From Phascolomyces articulosus (lineage: Eukaryota; Mucoromycota; Mucoromycetes; Mucorales; Lichtheimiaceae): a DNA stretch of 64,000 bases. The translations under genes were made by a program, and so were the position numbers. Positions 9,840 to 20,589 of this stretch are shown here, piece after piece; within the stretch, counting starts at the first letter, position 1, and each line of letters begins with the position of its first letter. The stretch spans positions 1-64,000 of the forward strand of contig JAIXMP010000043.1 of NCBI GenBank assembly GCA_025677815.1, in the 5' to 3' direction. Under the pieces are notes generated by a model that was given only the letters and a program-made list of their open reading frames with translations, was not told the DNA's origin and ran no database searches.

Positions 9840-11735
9840 TTATATTCTCTCTATATCAATACACTTATTAAAGTGTCTATGAGAGTGGCGAATAAAACCT
9901 CTGCAATGTTTGGCAGTGACTATCTTAGCTGCCTCTTCTATACGAGTTGCCAAGGATTCATTTTTATTAAGTGGGGTTTTGGATACTTCTCTTTTGATCT
10001 GAGCCCAGAACTCCTCAATAGGGTTCAGAAATGGAGAGTATAGTGGTAAAAAAAGAGGAGTATGACCATGATCACGAACTGCTTGAAGAACCTCAGTAGT
10101 TTTATAGATTCCTGCATTATCCATAACGATATATATACTGTGCAATCCAAGGTTTTTTAATACAGATGCTATCTCGCGAACAAACAACAAGAAATGACTA
10201 GAAGAAGTACTATGGGGAAGACTGGATCTTGTGCTGACAAGTTTACATTTTTTTGATCCACTAGTTTTTGGAACTTGCTGTGAGAGTGCAATCAAACCAT
10301 AATACGACATACACCCAAGAACACTTAGGTTAGTTCCTTGTTGAGTTAGAACAATGACATCCACAGGTTGTCCTTTCTTAGACCATGCAACAGGACGCAC
10401 TATATTTTTCTTGAAGCCACTTTCATCAACAAAAACACATTTTTTCATGAAATCTATGTTGTTCTTAAGAAGATATTCAACAAATTGGCGACGAGCTTCA
10501 AGGGTATCTTCAGAGTTGCAGTCTGCTACTCTTGGTTGGGTGTGAGTGAGAGTAAACAAAAGTTTATCAGTGATATGACGATTGTGGTATGGATAAGAAT
10601 TAATGATAGAATTAATGACAAAGAGAGATGGAGACAGAAGAAGTCTTGTGAGAATCGATATAGATTTATTATAATGATAAAGATAATAATAAAGATAATT
10701 ATATTCTAGTTTTACAAGTACAGTATTTATATATTTTCTTATCCATGCCACTTAATCATTGATCATGGTAGTTTGTTAATATTGCATTTGTTTGATATAA
10801 CGGATATATATTATAGGTGGTGTTCATGGTGATATAACACAACATGAGGAGATATAATTATATTTGTTGTACATATATATATTTGTTGACCATTAGTCAT
10901 TAGATGATTATTATTACTTTTACGCTCTTACTCATACAATGAGAAGGTATAGTAGTATTTGTATTATTTGATAATTATTGTGTATAGGATATTATACCAG
11001 GATCATTATTATTGTATTATTATTGGAATGAGGATTATGTGAGGCAACCGATATTATTTATTTATATTATTATTTATTATTTATGATAACACAATGTAGT
11101 AGAATCGGTGATAATATATATGAGAAGAAGTATGGATATGTAAATATGCCACAACAATAAACAGTAGACTGATTGATTTTCAAGCCTTCGAATTGTTTGT
11201 AAAGTTGGTTTGTAACATCCTTTACAATATAAGTTAGATGTTCTTCCACGTAGGTTTCAATGAATTCCGAATGTTCGTCAGTAAGTTTGAGATGATTTTG
11301 TTTCGGTTTTAATTCTGAAGCAGGGATGTAACCAGGAAGCGTATTCCCCCCTCCTTTTTTCCATTCTTTAAGAAATTTATATGCTGCAGAAGACTCAATC
11401 ACAGCTTCTTTTGCTGCATCCTTAACTTTTAAATTTTTGTTTTGAATCAAAGAAATGAAATAAGCAACTTGTTGTGGTTTGTATTTTGTTGGTGTCCATA
11501 TAAGATCTGGATTATGAATTAAGCCAAGCTCACTTTCCTCCATTGAAATGTCATCAATATTATTGGAACAATCGTCGTCGTCCTCATCATCTGATATAGA
11601 ATGGTTCAAAACATGGTCCAATCTATATAAAGTCTTAATTGAAGCCACTTGGGGACCATTTTCTGCTTCATCGTCAGGTCCATCACGAACATAATCACCA
11701 GATGGTTGGTAATGGTAAAATGTAACAGCTTGCAT
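9840..11735 (-). pseudogene. Tc1-like DD34E transposase, split by an LTR insertion
   Basis: The gene reads from the ATG at 11735 down to 11159, is interrupted by a solo LTR, and resumes at 10582 to the stop at 9840. Removing the LTR and one copy of its target duplication gives 1,320 nt, 439 codons plus stop, with no other stop seen. The N-terminal part has an acidic leader and helix-turn-helix text (KVKDAAKEAVIESSAAYKFL). The catalytic residues are visible: Asp in KCVFVDESGF, Asp in IYIVMDNAGIYKT, and Glu in SPFLNPIEEFW, with 34 residues between the second and third, as in Tc1-like enzymes. The restored junction reads VYRHITDK, the form I expect for this family at that position. Apart from the insertion the gene seems well kept, so the LTR hit may have been what killed it. 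Confidence 0.88.
10583..11153 (-). mobile_element. Solo LTR of retrotransposon family B, copy 1, inside the Tc1-like transposase
   Basis: On the minus strand the block starts TGTGGCATATTTACATATCC and ends CTTATCCATACCACA, giving TGTGG...CCACA ends. It is flanked by ACGAT (10578-10582) and ACAAT (11154-11158), a 5-bp duplication with one transition. It resembles the block at 27007-27635 in the opposite orientation: both contain TCTATATCGATTCTCACAAG followed by ACTTCTT near one end and GGCATGGATAAGAAAA upstream of it. Confidence 0.88.
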
Positions 11736-11960
11736 TGGGTATGTAAAGTTTTAAAAAAAGTAGTAAAAAAAGGTATGAAAAACTCAAACAACTTTTTCGC
11801 TTTACCCATATGAACCAACAACCAACTATTTTGAATTACAAGACTGATAGAAAACAACTGTTAAAAGAAGTTCAAAAATAGTCTCAAACAGTACTCATTC
11901 TTATAAATGATTCATAAGGTAGTATTCAATATTAGCTGTTTTTCATTTTGCAATGATTAC

Positions 11961-12177
11961 CTTATTATTATATTGGAAGGTGGAAAATTATATTGGTCTA
12001 ACAAAAATTATATTGGTCTAACAAAAATTATATTGATCCAACAAAAATTATATTGACCTTACAAAAATTATATTGATCTTATAAAAATTTCATTGATACA
12101 AAAAAAAAGTGGATTGGCTGAGACCAAAAAGTGGATTTGTTCCCCCAAATTTTTGGATTTTTAAATGCAAAACACTA
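11961..12177 (-). repeat. Right TIR of the Tc1-like element with six 20-bp units
   Basis: From 11981 to 12100 there are six 20-bp units of the form ACAAAAATTATATTGATCCA with small differences. The left TIR (9620-9777) has only three. The outer part, with GTTCCCCCAAATTTTTGG, matches the left end. Confidence 0.85.
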
Positions 12178-12184
12178 TAAATCG

Positions 12185-13489
12185 CTAATATTAGTTAAAA
12201 AGGAAAATGGGGATTTCTTAGATGATGCAAATTAGCAAAACTGGAAGGTACTCTGTGGACGCAATGGGCCTGAAGAACCCATTAGCACCGCCTAGCAGTA
12301 CAGAGTTACTAAGGCTGTACTTCTCTTAGTATCCATTCCAGCAGAGTAACTCATGGTGGTCGTCATGCTGGTGCTATGGAAGCTGAAGCACTTGGTATAC
12401 TACTGGATATCATTAAAAAAGGAGGAGGTTAGAAGGATCATCTTGGCCGCCTCGAGACACATTATCTTAGTAAGTTGCCATTGCAATTTGCAAAAGGCAT
12501 GGTAGGTTTTTGGGAGAAGTCTTTCCGCTTACCAAGGAATAATGTGTCTCCCTCTCTCTCTCTTCAGCGCACCATTTTTCCTTGGATTGAAAATTATTTT
12601 GGGTCAGATAATGATTCATGGAAAAAATTTTGTGAACAAGAAATGAAGGAAAGAGATGATAACACAGGGGAAAGTGGTGTTGAGTTTGTTGTGGAAGATG
12701 GTGCTCAACAACAACAACAACAAAGGCACAGAAGAATGTTACCACGCCCTCTGTACCAAAGTGGTGACACTTCCAAATGTGGTTTTTTGCGGCTGTTGTT
12801 ATGCTGTAGAAGGATTATCCTACAGGATGCAGCTGTTTTTTTTTTATGAAAACCGGAAGAATAATATGTTTGTTGATTCCACCTGTGTTCCTTTTAATTC
12901 TCTGGGGTTCAAGGAATTCCAAAAAGAGGTTGTCGCATCCTTGAGTGACCCGGACAACAACATCCTATAACAGTACGAAGGATTAGTTCGTTCTATTGTT
13001 GATTTATAAGTCGAAGTGGCGACCTGGCTTGGAGAAATCAGCAATAGAGTAGCCATTGGTCAAGAGAAGGCTGAAAATTCGTTTGCTTAACAGCAGCAAG
13101 CGAATTCACGCATGGAGAGTATGTTACTTAGTGTAAACCAGCAACTACAACAAGTTTGTCACAACCAGCAAATGCTGATTGCGAATCAGCATTATCTTGG
13201 TTACTAAGTGTAATCATTGATGATGGCTAATATGCCTGTCAATGATAGTAACTTCGTACCTCCTGCACCTTCTTCTTCCTCTTCTTCTACCTTTGTCCCA
13301 CTTCCACCTCCACATGTGCCGCTTCTGCTTCCTCCTATTCCTCATTCTACTCCTCCTCCTCCTTCTCCTCCTCCTCATCCTTCTTCTTCTTCTTCTTCTA
13401 CAGATCCAAATAGGAATAGTAGCCGCCCCTTGACTAAATCAAAAGGGAAGAAATGGGCCAGATGGATATCTTATGATCCTGAAGCCTAA
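12185..13489 (+). pseudogene. Ndc10-domain (Crypton-type recombinase) pseudogene, C-terminal part
   Basis: Directly after the Tc1-like element the text becomes protein-like: ENGDFLDDAN, NWKVLCGRNGPEEPIST, then after a frame change THGGRHAGAMEAEALG and DIIKKGGG-KDHLGRLETHYL, then KGMVGFWEKSFRLPRNNV and IFPWIENYF. The THGGRHAGA...G/W...THYL...FWE...RLPR order matches the C-terminal side of the Ndc10 domain II family. Downstream, in shifting frames, come a Gln-rich segment, a helical part (YEGLVRSIVDL; ANQHYLGY) and a Pro/Ser-rich tail ending KKWARWISYDPEA at 13489. Several stops (for example the TAG at about 12291 and 12429) and at least three frameshifts show that it is dead. It probably belongs with 2150-3488. 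Confidence 0.6.
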
Positions 13490-15614
13490 ATTATATATAT
13501 TCTTGTAAATATATATATGTTAATATGGTTCTTGTAATTGTAAATAATCAAAAAATAGTTGTTTTTGGTTATGGAGAAGAAAATTTGTTAGTGAAGAGAA
13601 AATGTTTATAATTAGAGAGATTATAATTATTAGGTTTGAAAGAAGATGATCATTATTTAAAGTATAGAGAAACCCTTCTACTCTACACCAAAATAACCAT
13701 CACCTCCTAAGCCAAAAAATTATTTTCTCTTGAACCAAAAAATATTATTTTCATATCTTAACTGGTTTCATCTCTATATTTAAAAAATAATTATTTCCTG
13801 CTCATTTAGAAATGCAAGATTCATATAGCCATATTCAATATTGAGAAGAATATACAATTTATACATGCAGCTATTACGGAGATAACAATTTTTTTAAAAA
13901 ACAATTTTTACAAATAACACTTCAAGATACCAAGGACGAGTGAAAACCTAAGTCATTCAGAAAAAAGCCGAACTTAATGTGGGCTTGGAAGAAAAACACA
14001 AAGAATCATATTAATATACTTATAAAATGCGTAATTCTTTTGAAGATTGGCTATTTTTTCAAAAACGCACACTATGCAGCATTCCATGTTGGATTGATGG
14101 TAAGATGCTCATCAACAATCTTGTTTGAACTACGTGTAAAGATTTACAACATTTTCTTTTGTCTATTACGGGAGAGGGTAGGAGGGAGGGTGGGAGAGGG
14201 TAGATCTATATTCATATAACAAATACTCACTCAAAAGTGGCAGAGTTATTATAATGTGCTAAGAGACTATCAGTTATTGAAAAATAAGACGTGTTAATTC
14301 GACTATTTGGGTGTGTCTTACATTAAATGGAAACTAAAGTAATATGGTGTCTCGTGAACGAGCAATTGTCAGTTTATCAGGATAATGCATTCAAACAACG
14401 AAATAGCTGTGAAATTGTCCAAGATATTGGTATCTATAGTAATGGATTGGATTAGGATCGATAATGATAGGTGTGAATAGCAACTGCAGTGGCCTGATCC
14501 CTTGGGTTGAATCAATACGCTTTTGTATAATTATTTTGGGTTTAAACGGTTTAATCTGTGTATTCACAATGATGGTAATGGGTTTAAATAGCATATTGGT
14601 TTGGATAGTATAGACAGTATAAAGCAACTTCGCAGGTAAGTTCGACTATTAACTTTAATCATGAATATAATCATAGTAATCAAACAAATTATCAGATTTT
14701 TTTTAATTATCCAAAATCACAACCACTATTATCTCACCATTAGCGCTATTGTTATAATATTTTACAATCTTAATCAAAGCCATTAATAAATAAATATTTA
14801 TTATCTGAATACGTGTGTTCGGTCTTCGAGTTTTTTTTCTTTATTTTAAAAAACAATTATCATCATACCTATTTTTTATTACTGAGTGATTAAAATATAA
14901 ATGCTTCAACTGTTGAAATCTATTGAAGATTAAGAACCAAAAATAATAATCATTATTGTAAAAGCTTCAGACGTTACTATTTTTTTTTAAAAAAAAATTA
15001 ATAGTCAATAAACTCTGGTCGCGTTTGATCCAACAAAATATCATACATCTTTTGGCATTTATTATTAAATAAAATTATATGTTATATTGAATATAATTAC
15101 CACTGATTTAATTGTACATCATAGCACCATTGTATTTAATATTTTAGCATAAATATCGAAAGAGGATTATATTAGAATGTTTTTTTTCGCGGCCCTGCTG
15201 GGCCATCAGTATAGAAGATTAGTATTTTCCTCATTTATTCCTAAAAAAGAAACGTTTCTAAAACAGGTAGCTTCTGAGTTTACAAGTCCAATAAGCAACC
15301 GAATTTTTTCATTGGCCTGCCAATTCTTAATTTCCCTAACGAGTTATACCGTTACAGTATTTTACAGGACTATTTTTTTTATGGTGAGCCTAACTGGGGA
15401 TTCCAATCGATTGTATCAAGACTCATGCCCATTGGAGCTTATATGCATCCACATTCGAAAATTATTATCTCAAACCAATTCATCAAGATTATACAAGTAC
15501 TTTTATCAATAACAAACATTATTCTGTTTTATCCAATATAACGAACCATCCCAATAATTCCATCAGTTCTTGAAATGAAGTCAACAAGGATTATGAGAGG
15601 AATGCAACATAATA
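13490..15614. other. Intergenic AT-rich stretch
   Basis: No gene, RNA or element was recognised. The plus-strand frames at 13977-14219 and 15177-15512 look like chance openings; neither shows a motif or a good splice context. Confidence 0.5.
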
Positions 15615-15863
15615 CATCAGCTGACATAGTAGAACCAGACGATGGGATATATAACCCACCCTGGTACCACCGTATCTTTAGCTAGTACCCCCACCCATAC
15701 AATAGATAAAACATAAAAAATTCCATTGTTGCCTAGAAAGATGTGAAGAATAGAATAGTAGTAAAATTTTAATTTATATATATATTCAACTAATAAAAAG
15801 CAGTTTTGAGGGATAATTCCAACGTAATTCTATCGTCTGGTTCTACTACTACGTCAACTGATG
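15615..15863. mobile_element. Small TA-flanked MITE-like element (249 bp)
   Basis: The ends are inverted repeats of about 30 bp: CATCAGCTGACATAGTAGAA on the left and an inverted partner ending CGTCAACTGATG on the right, both followed inward by the ACCAGACGAT motif. Differences are one base change in each half and a 3-bp TAG expansion. TA lies on both sides (15613-15614 and 15864-15865), as expected for a Tc1/mariner-type non-autonomous element. There is no coding capacity. Confidence 0.7.
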
Positions 15864-15865
15864 TA

Positions 15866-16340
15866 TTTTCTCTTTTCTTCTCAAAACAAATTATTATTCT
15901 ATTCCTTAAGAATAAGTATATATAGTTTTAACATTATCATTATCCAATGGTTATTCAAAGTTTTATTAACCCAATGAAATAAAGTCTCTTTAAAACAAAT
16001 AAATCACTAGTCACATTAAACTTTTCGATACAATTTCAGCAATGTAAAGCTTATCAAACATTGTAGAAACAATGATGACATAGAGGGTAACTGGTTTATT
16101 CTTTTGTTATTATTATTTATTATCATTAGCATTTGGGTTTAATAACTAGAAAATAGGGAATTGTGATGCTTGTAGCAAAATCAATTAAAGAGTGTTGCAG
16201 TTTCAAGGAAAGGTGTATTGTATAAGATTGCCCAGTAGCCGAGTCCGTTCGGCCAATATGAAAAGGAAATAAATAATAATAGTAACTGTTTATTATCTTA
16301 TAAATGTGCATAACGAACAATGTTGTAACAGCACAACAAT
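15866..16340. other. Spacer without a gene
   Basis: Nothing recognisable; a minus-strand frame at 16126-16395 has no motif and overlaps the start of the repeat array. Confidence 0.4.
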
Positions 16341-16360
16341 AACAACAAAAAAAAAGAGAA

Positions 16361-16448
16361 GGACCTGGAAACAGTTGCTTACACAGTACCAGCAAAGGAG
16401 TTGTACACTACACAATGCTAGATTCCTCCAACTTCATGAGAAAAAAGC

Positions 16449-16538
<90 letters not shown>

Positions 16539-16647
16539 GAAAAAGAAAAGAGAGAAGAAGGACCCGGAAACAGTTGCTTACACGGTACCAGCAAAGGAGT
16601 TGTACACTACACAATGCTAGATTCCTCCAACTTCATGAGAAAAAAAC

Positions 16648-16698
<51 letters not shown>

Positions 16699-16830
16699 AA
16701 TAATAAAGAAAAAGAAAAGAGAGAAGAAGGACCCGGAAACAGTTGCTTACACGGTACCAGCAAAGGAGTTGTACACTACACAATGCTAGATTCCTCCAAC
16801 TTCATGAGAAAAAAACAATAATAATAATAC

Positions 16831-16885
<55 letters not shown>

Positions 16886-17148
16886 AATAATAAAGAAAAA
16901 GAAAAGAGAGAAGAAGGACCCGGAAACAGTTGCTTACACGGTACCAGCAAAGGAGTTGTACACTACACAATGCTAGATTCCTCCAACTTCATGAGAAAAA
17001 AACAATAATAATAATAATAATAATAATAATAAAGAAGAAGAAAAAGAAAAGAAAGAAGAAGGACCCGGAAACAGTTGCTTACACGGTACCAGCAAAGGAG
17101 TTGTACACTACACAATGCTAGATTCCTCCAACTTCATGAGAAAAAAAC

Positions 17149-17183
<35 letters not shown>

Positions 17184-17296
17184 AGAAGAAAAAGAAAAGA
17201 GAGAAGAAGGACCCGGAAACAGTTGCTTACACGGTACCAGCAAAGGAGTTGTACACTACACAATGCTAGATTCCTCCAACTTCATGAGAAAAAAAC

Positions 17297-17362
<66 letters not shown>

Positions 17363-17460
17363 AATAATAAAGAAAAAGAAAAGAGAGAAGAAGGACCCGG
17401 AAACAGTTGCTTACACGGTACCAGCAAAGGAGTTGTACACTACACAATGCTAGATTCCTT
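16361..17460 (+). repeat. Minisatellite of seven units, each with an internal (TAA)n tract
   Basis: A core of about 100 bp starting GGACCCGGAAACAGTTGC is repeated at 16361, 16560, 16729, 16916, 17061, 17209 and 17393. Units are 145-199 bp long; the length varies because each core is followed by an (AAT)n/(TAA)n microsatellite of different length with an occasional TAC interruption. The first core differs from the rest by single changes (GGACCTGG; ACAGTACC). The seventh has no microsatellite but runs on into unique sequence. The seven overlapping 60-100-codon frames here are repeat translations, not genes. Confidence 0.95.
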
Positions 17461-17605
17461 CAACTCCATGAAGAAAACAAAAATATACTCACATCAACAG
17501 GACTTGGGCAAAGTCGTACCAGGTGTCGAAGTGGTACTGGAGAAAGATAGAGAAGGCGAATACTATTATAAATTACATGAATGTGGCTTACTGTTAATAA
17601 ACTTG
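17393..17605 (+). other. Coding-like segment continuing from the last repeat unit
   Basis: From the last core the frame runs open into unique sequence: HGTSKGVVHYTMLDSFNSMK, then HQQDLGKVVPGVEVVLEKD and GEYYYKLHECG. The composition is protein-like (no Ile/Tyr/Asn bias) and then gives way to AT-rich sequence. It looks like the end of an exon or relic from which the repeat core was copied. I do not recognise the family. Confidence 0.3.
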
Positions 17606-17659
17606 ATATTATTTGAAATGGTACACATTCAAAGCTATTTTTTTTTCTTTTGATATGTT

Positions 17660-20364
17660 CGTTAACACTTACTTTTAACAAAGGACGCTGCTTCATTTGG
17701 GGAAAAAAGTATCCAGAGTGAAATTGGGAGTCCATATTTCCCTCATACTGATAATAGTTTATTCTTGAAGAATCGAATCTTCTTGGATCATTAAAAAAAG
17801 TATAAGATTTCAATCAATGGTATTTTTGTATATTATTCCCAAACATACCTGTCTACTAACAACATCAACTTTAAAAACTTTTGCATAACAAATATAAACA
17901 ACCAGAAATGACAGGCTATTAATGAAAAAAAAAAGAAAATAAAGTCGTCATGTATCTTTTGTCAACGCAACGAATATACAGTCTGCCATGAACAAACCAT
18001 CCCAAACATTCCTTTGCATGCCTATGACCTATTAAATAAAAATAAGAAGATTAGAATCAACATATTATATTTTCAACAAAATGATATATGCAGAGAAAAA
18101 AGATTACATTTTCCATCATTATAATAAGCCAACGAGGCATGATAACATAAGGAAACATTTGTCCATGCAAACAAACATGAGCACCTTCCTTTACAATACT
18201 TACGACGTGAACATTTATCCATTTCTGACTTGTATTCCTCTTGATCAGCAAGAGACAGCCACAAATTAACAACACTTTGAATTTAAAAATAACTGTAATA
18301 ATAATAGGGAGAGTTAATGACTCTACTCGCTCCCCCTATCTCGTTTATACCCAATTCATGTTAACCAAAACATACTTTGTACTTATCATCACCCGTTTAT
18401 TAGTATAACATAGGAAAAATTGAATTTTGTGCTTACATGCCGCTTGTCAATAATTTTTTTTCAAAAGTTTGATTAAGAGCATAAAATATGGCAAAGAAAA
18501 TGAATAAACTTACCAATAGCATCAATTACAATCGGATCCAACTGGTATGACTCCAATTCAGAGACTTCAAATCGTTTGTTTAATTCTGCTGCAATACAAC
18601 CATTGGATTCGAAGATTTCGATTTTGTTGAAGCATACCAGTTTCGAATGGCACAGAATCACGCTTGAACTCATTTGCTGCTAGTTCCACCACCTTGACAG
18701 TATTATTTATCTTTACACTAACAAGCATGTCTATTTTCATGCCAAATTTGTTTTTGCCGCTTCCTCCTTCAGCCATATCATCATCGCGCCGTTCAGGTTT
18801 ACTAGATTCGGAAATAGTTTCAGCACTACATAAAATAATATTAGAAGAATATATAAAAATAATATTTTTGTTCATAAAACAAAACATTTTTTTAATTTTT
18901 TTTAGACTTACATCCTGAGTTCAACCTTCGTGTTTCTAAATAAGTTTTCTAAAATGTGGTACCAACTAGTTAAGCTCTCTGTTTTAGTTGGATCCTCTAT
19001 CTTAGAACCAAATTGGACATCATCAATACTGCGAGAAGATTGATATTGTTAACTATAAAAATAACATCGAACAAACAAACGCTTTACTTACATAAATTTC
19101 AATGCATCAAATATTTTAAGTGCTACAGATGTTCCATCATATTTCTTCTTATTAATTAATTCTAAATTTTGAATCAGGATAAACTGTTGTAAGCCTAACA
19201 TGCCACCCTCATCATAAATCTACATATTATCAAATCCAAATATGAATTAATTGCACTTGTTGCTCTGGTGGCAGTCAAAAAAAAACTTACTGCTTTGAGC
19301 TTTTCTACTAACACTTTTCCTTCATCTAAATCCAACCGCATTTCAGCAACCTTTTTTAGGCATGATTTTTCCAATATTTTATACATTTTAACTCCAATAT
19401 GTTCTCCTAATGTTGGATCGCCATTCACAGCATTGATTATACCAGATAAGGCACATTATCATACGTATACCACATATTAACAAAAACCGTAGACGTATCA
19501 TCACAAATGGAAACAGAAATATGGTACTTACTGAAGATGGGAGGACTGAAGGCCATCGATCTTGTCTTTCCTTAACAACCCAATACAATAGGAATATGGA
19601 CTTCTTTCGTAACCTTGGCTTGTGCTGGGGGGTGTTTCTGGGGTGAAAATACTATGCTGATTATGTTGGAAGATTTTTTTTTTAGATCAAACATGTTATT
19701 CTACACCCTTGATATAACAAAAACTTTTTACCTTTTTATGTGCAAACTTCGTTAATGGTTCAAGGATATCTATCGAGACCAATGGTACTTATTTTTGTAA
19801 CAGATTTCAATTAAATTTCAAAAGAAAAAGTGATTGTATTTTCGATACTTACATCAGCAAGAGGTTGCATGGACTCTTCATGTGATTCGTGTTCCACTTC
19901 TTTTAAATTAATTTAATGTGCTTTAGTATTCCTATGTTAACTACGTAGGCGACGAGAGTTCACCTTTGCTCTTTCCAGAATTTTTTTCCCAATCTACTTA
20001 CGTTGTTTCTACCACAAGACCCTGGTAACGAATGCGAATATACACACATATGTATAATTAGTACCATTTTTGAAACAAAAGTAATTATTTAGTTATTAAT
20101 ATTACCTCTGGTACTTCAAGATCGTTTGCTTTATTAATAAAAAATCGACGCCAATCATTTTTAAGTTGTTCAGGCTCCCCGAAGTTTCTACTTTTTGTAA
20201 CGATGTATGCGCCATTGTCATGAATAAACTGGTATAGGTTTGCAGCTTTTAAAGTTTCTTCACACCTTTGAAAATACTTTTCTAATCGATCTATACAAAC
20301 ATTGTAAGCATTGTGTTTTATTACATTATTATTTACTACTATTACCTTCATGCAAGGTTGTCAT
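17660..20364 (-). pseudogene. Degenerate multi-exon gene, Mucorales-type protein with PD-(D/E)XK-like motif
   Basis: Exons can be read on the minus strand. Exon 1 is 20346-20364 (ATG at 20364, 19 nt) and joins in phase to exon 2 at 20106-20290 (DRLEKYFQRCEETLKAANLY...FIHDNGAYIV). Later exons include GDPTLGEHIGVKMYKIL (about 19429-19290), YDEGGMLGLQQFIL (19090-19220), DDVQFGSKIEDPTK (18915-19030) and a long one from about 18828 with KNKFGMKIDMLVSVKI, VVELAANEFKRDSVPFE and GMLQQNRNLRI. The D...(N)EFK and QQNRNLRINGCI text matches a protein type I associate with Mucorales, which I read as PD-(D/E)XK-nuclease-like. A one-base insertion near 18608 shifts the frame: INGCIAAELNKRFEVSELE continues in another frame. 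Exons 3-4 near 19870-20021 also do not join cleanly. Downstream exons to 17660 (YYQYEGNMDSQFHSGYF) are uncertain. Function unknown. Confidence 0.5.
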
Positions 20365-20580
20365 GGTTATATTGAAGAAAGTGTTGCGAAAAGGTGGAAA
20401 CTGTTTTCTGCTGAAGCAGGCCGTCGGAGTTGTTGTTTGGTACTCCTACAAATTGAACAAAGATTGAGTGAGGTAACGAGTGATACTAGCCGGATCGAAG
20501 AGACTCGTAATATACCGTCTGATAGAGGTGTAATAATTTATCTTAATACGGCAACTGATACAGACAAATTAGAAAGATAA
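20365..20580 (-). other. Possible upstream coding sequence of the degenerate minus-strand gene
   Basis: Upstream of the ATG at 20364 the same frame stays partly open (TRYLTQSLFNL, then a TAG, then CFSRKQFPPFRNTFFNIT), so the original protein may have started further upstream. A plus-strand frame also crosses this stretch but has no motif. Confidence 0.25.
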
Positions 20581-20589
20581 GTACGACGA

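Larger units (their letters stand above)
9620..12177. mobile_element. Tc1-like (Tc1/mariner) DNA transposon with long TIRs, interrupted by a solo LTR
   Basis: The element lies between TA dinucleotides (9618-9619 and 12178-12179). The ends read CAGTGTTTTGCATTTAAAAA on the left and its inverted partner on the right, differing in the first base (C against T). The left TIR is about 158 bp (9620-9777) and the right about 217 bp (11961-12177); the difference is three extra 20-bp units. Inside is one DDE transposase gene on the minus strand, split by a 571-bp LTR (10583-11153). Confidence 0.9.

Noticed and set aside
9840..10751. Start of the Tc1-like transposase within the 303-codon frame
   Set aside because: The first part of that frame (10583-10751) is LTR sequence; the true coding text begins at the insertion point and continues upstream at 11159.
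10583..11153. A 560-nt intron in the Tc1-like transposase
   Set aside because: TG...CA ends, a 5-bp duplication and similarity to another LTR in the window explain it better than an intron; excision restores the frame exactly.
12475..12849. Independent 124-codon gene
   Set aside because: Its N-terminal text continues the Ndc10-type pseudogene from upstream and its C-terminus is in a shifted frame.
16306..17453. Seven overlapping plus-strand frames with poly-Ile tracts
   Set aside because: They are translations of the minisatellite core plus its (AAT)n tract; the repeated text and poly-Ile reflect the repeat, not a protein family.
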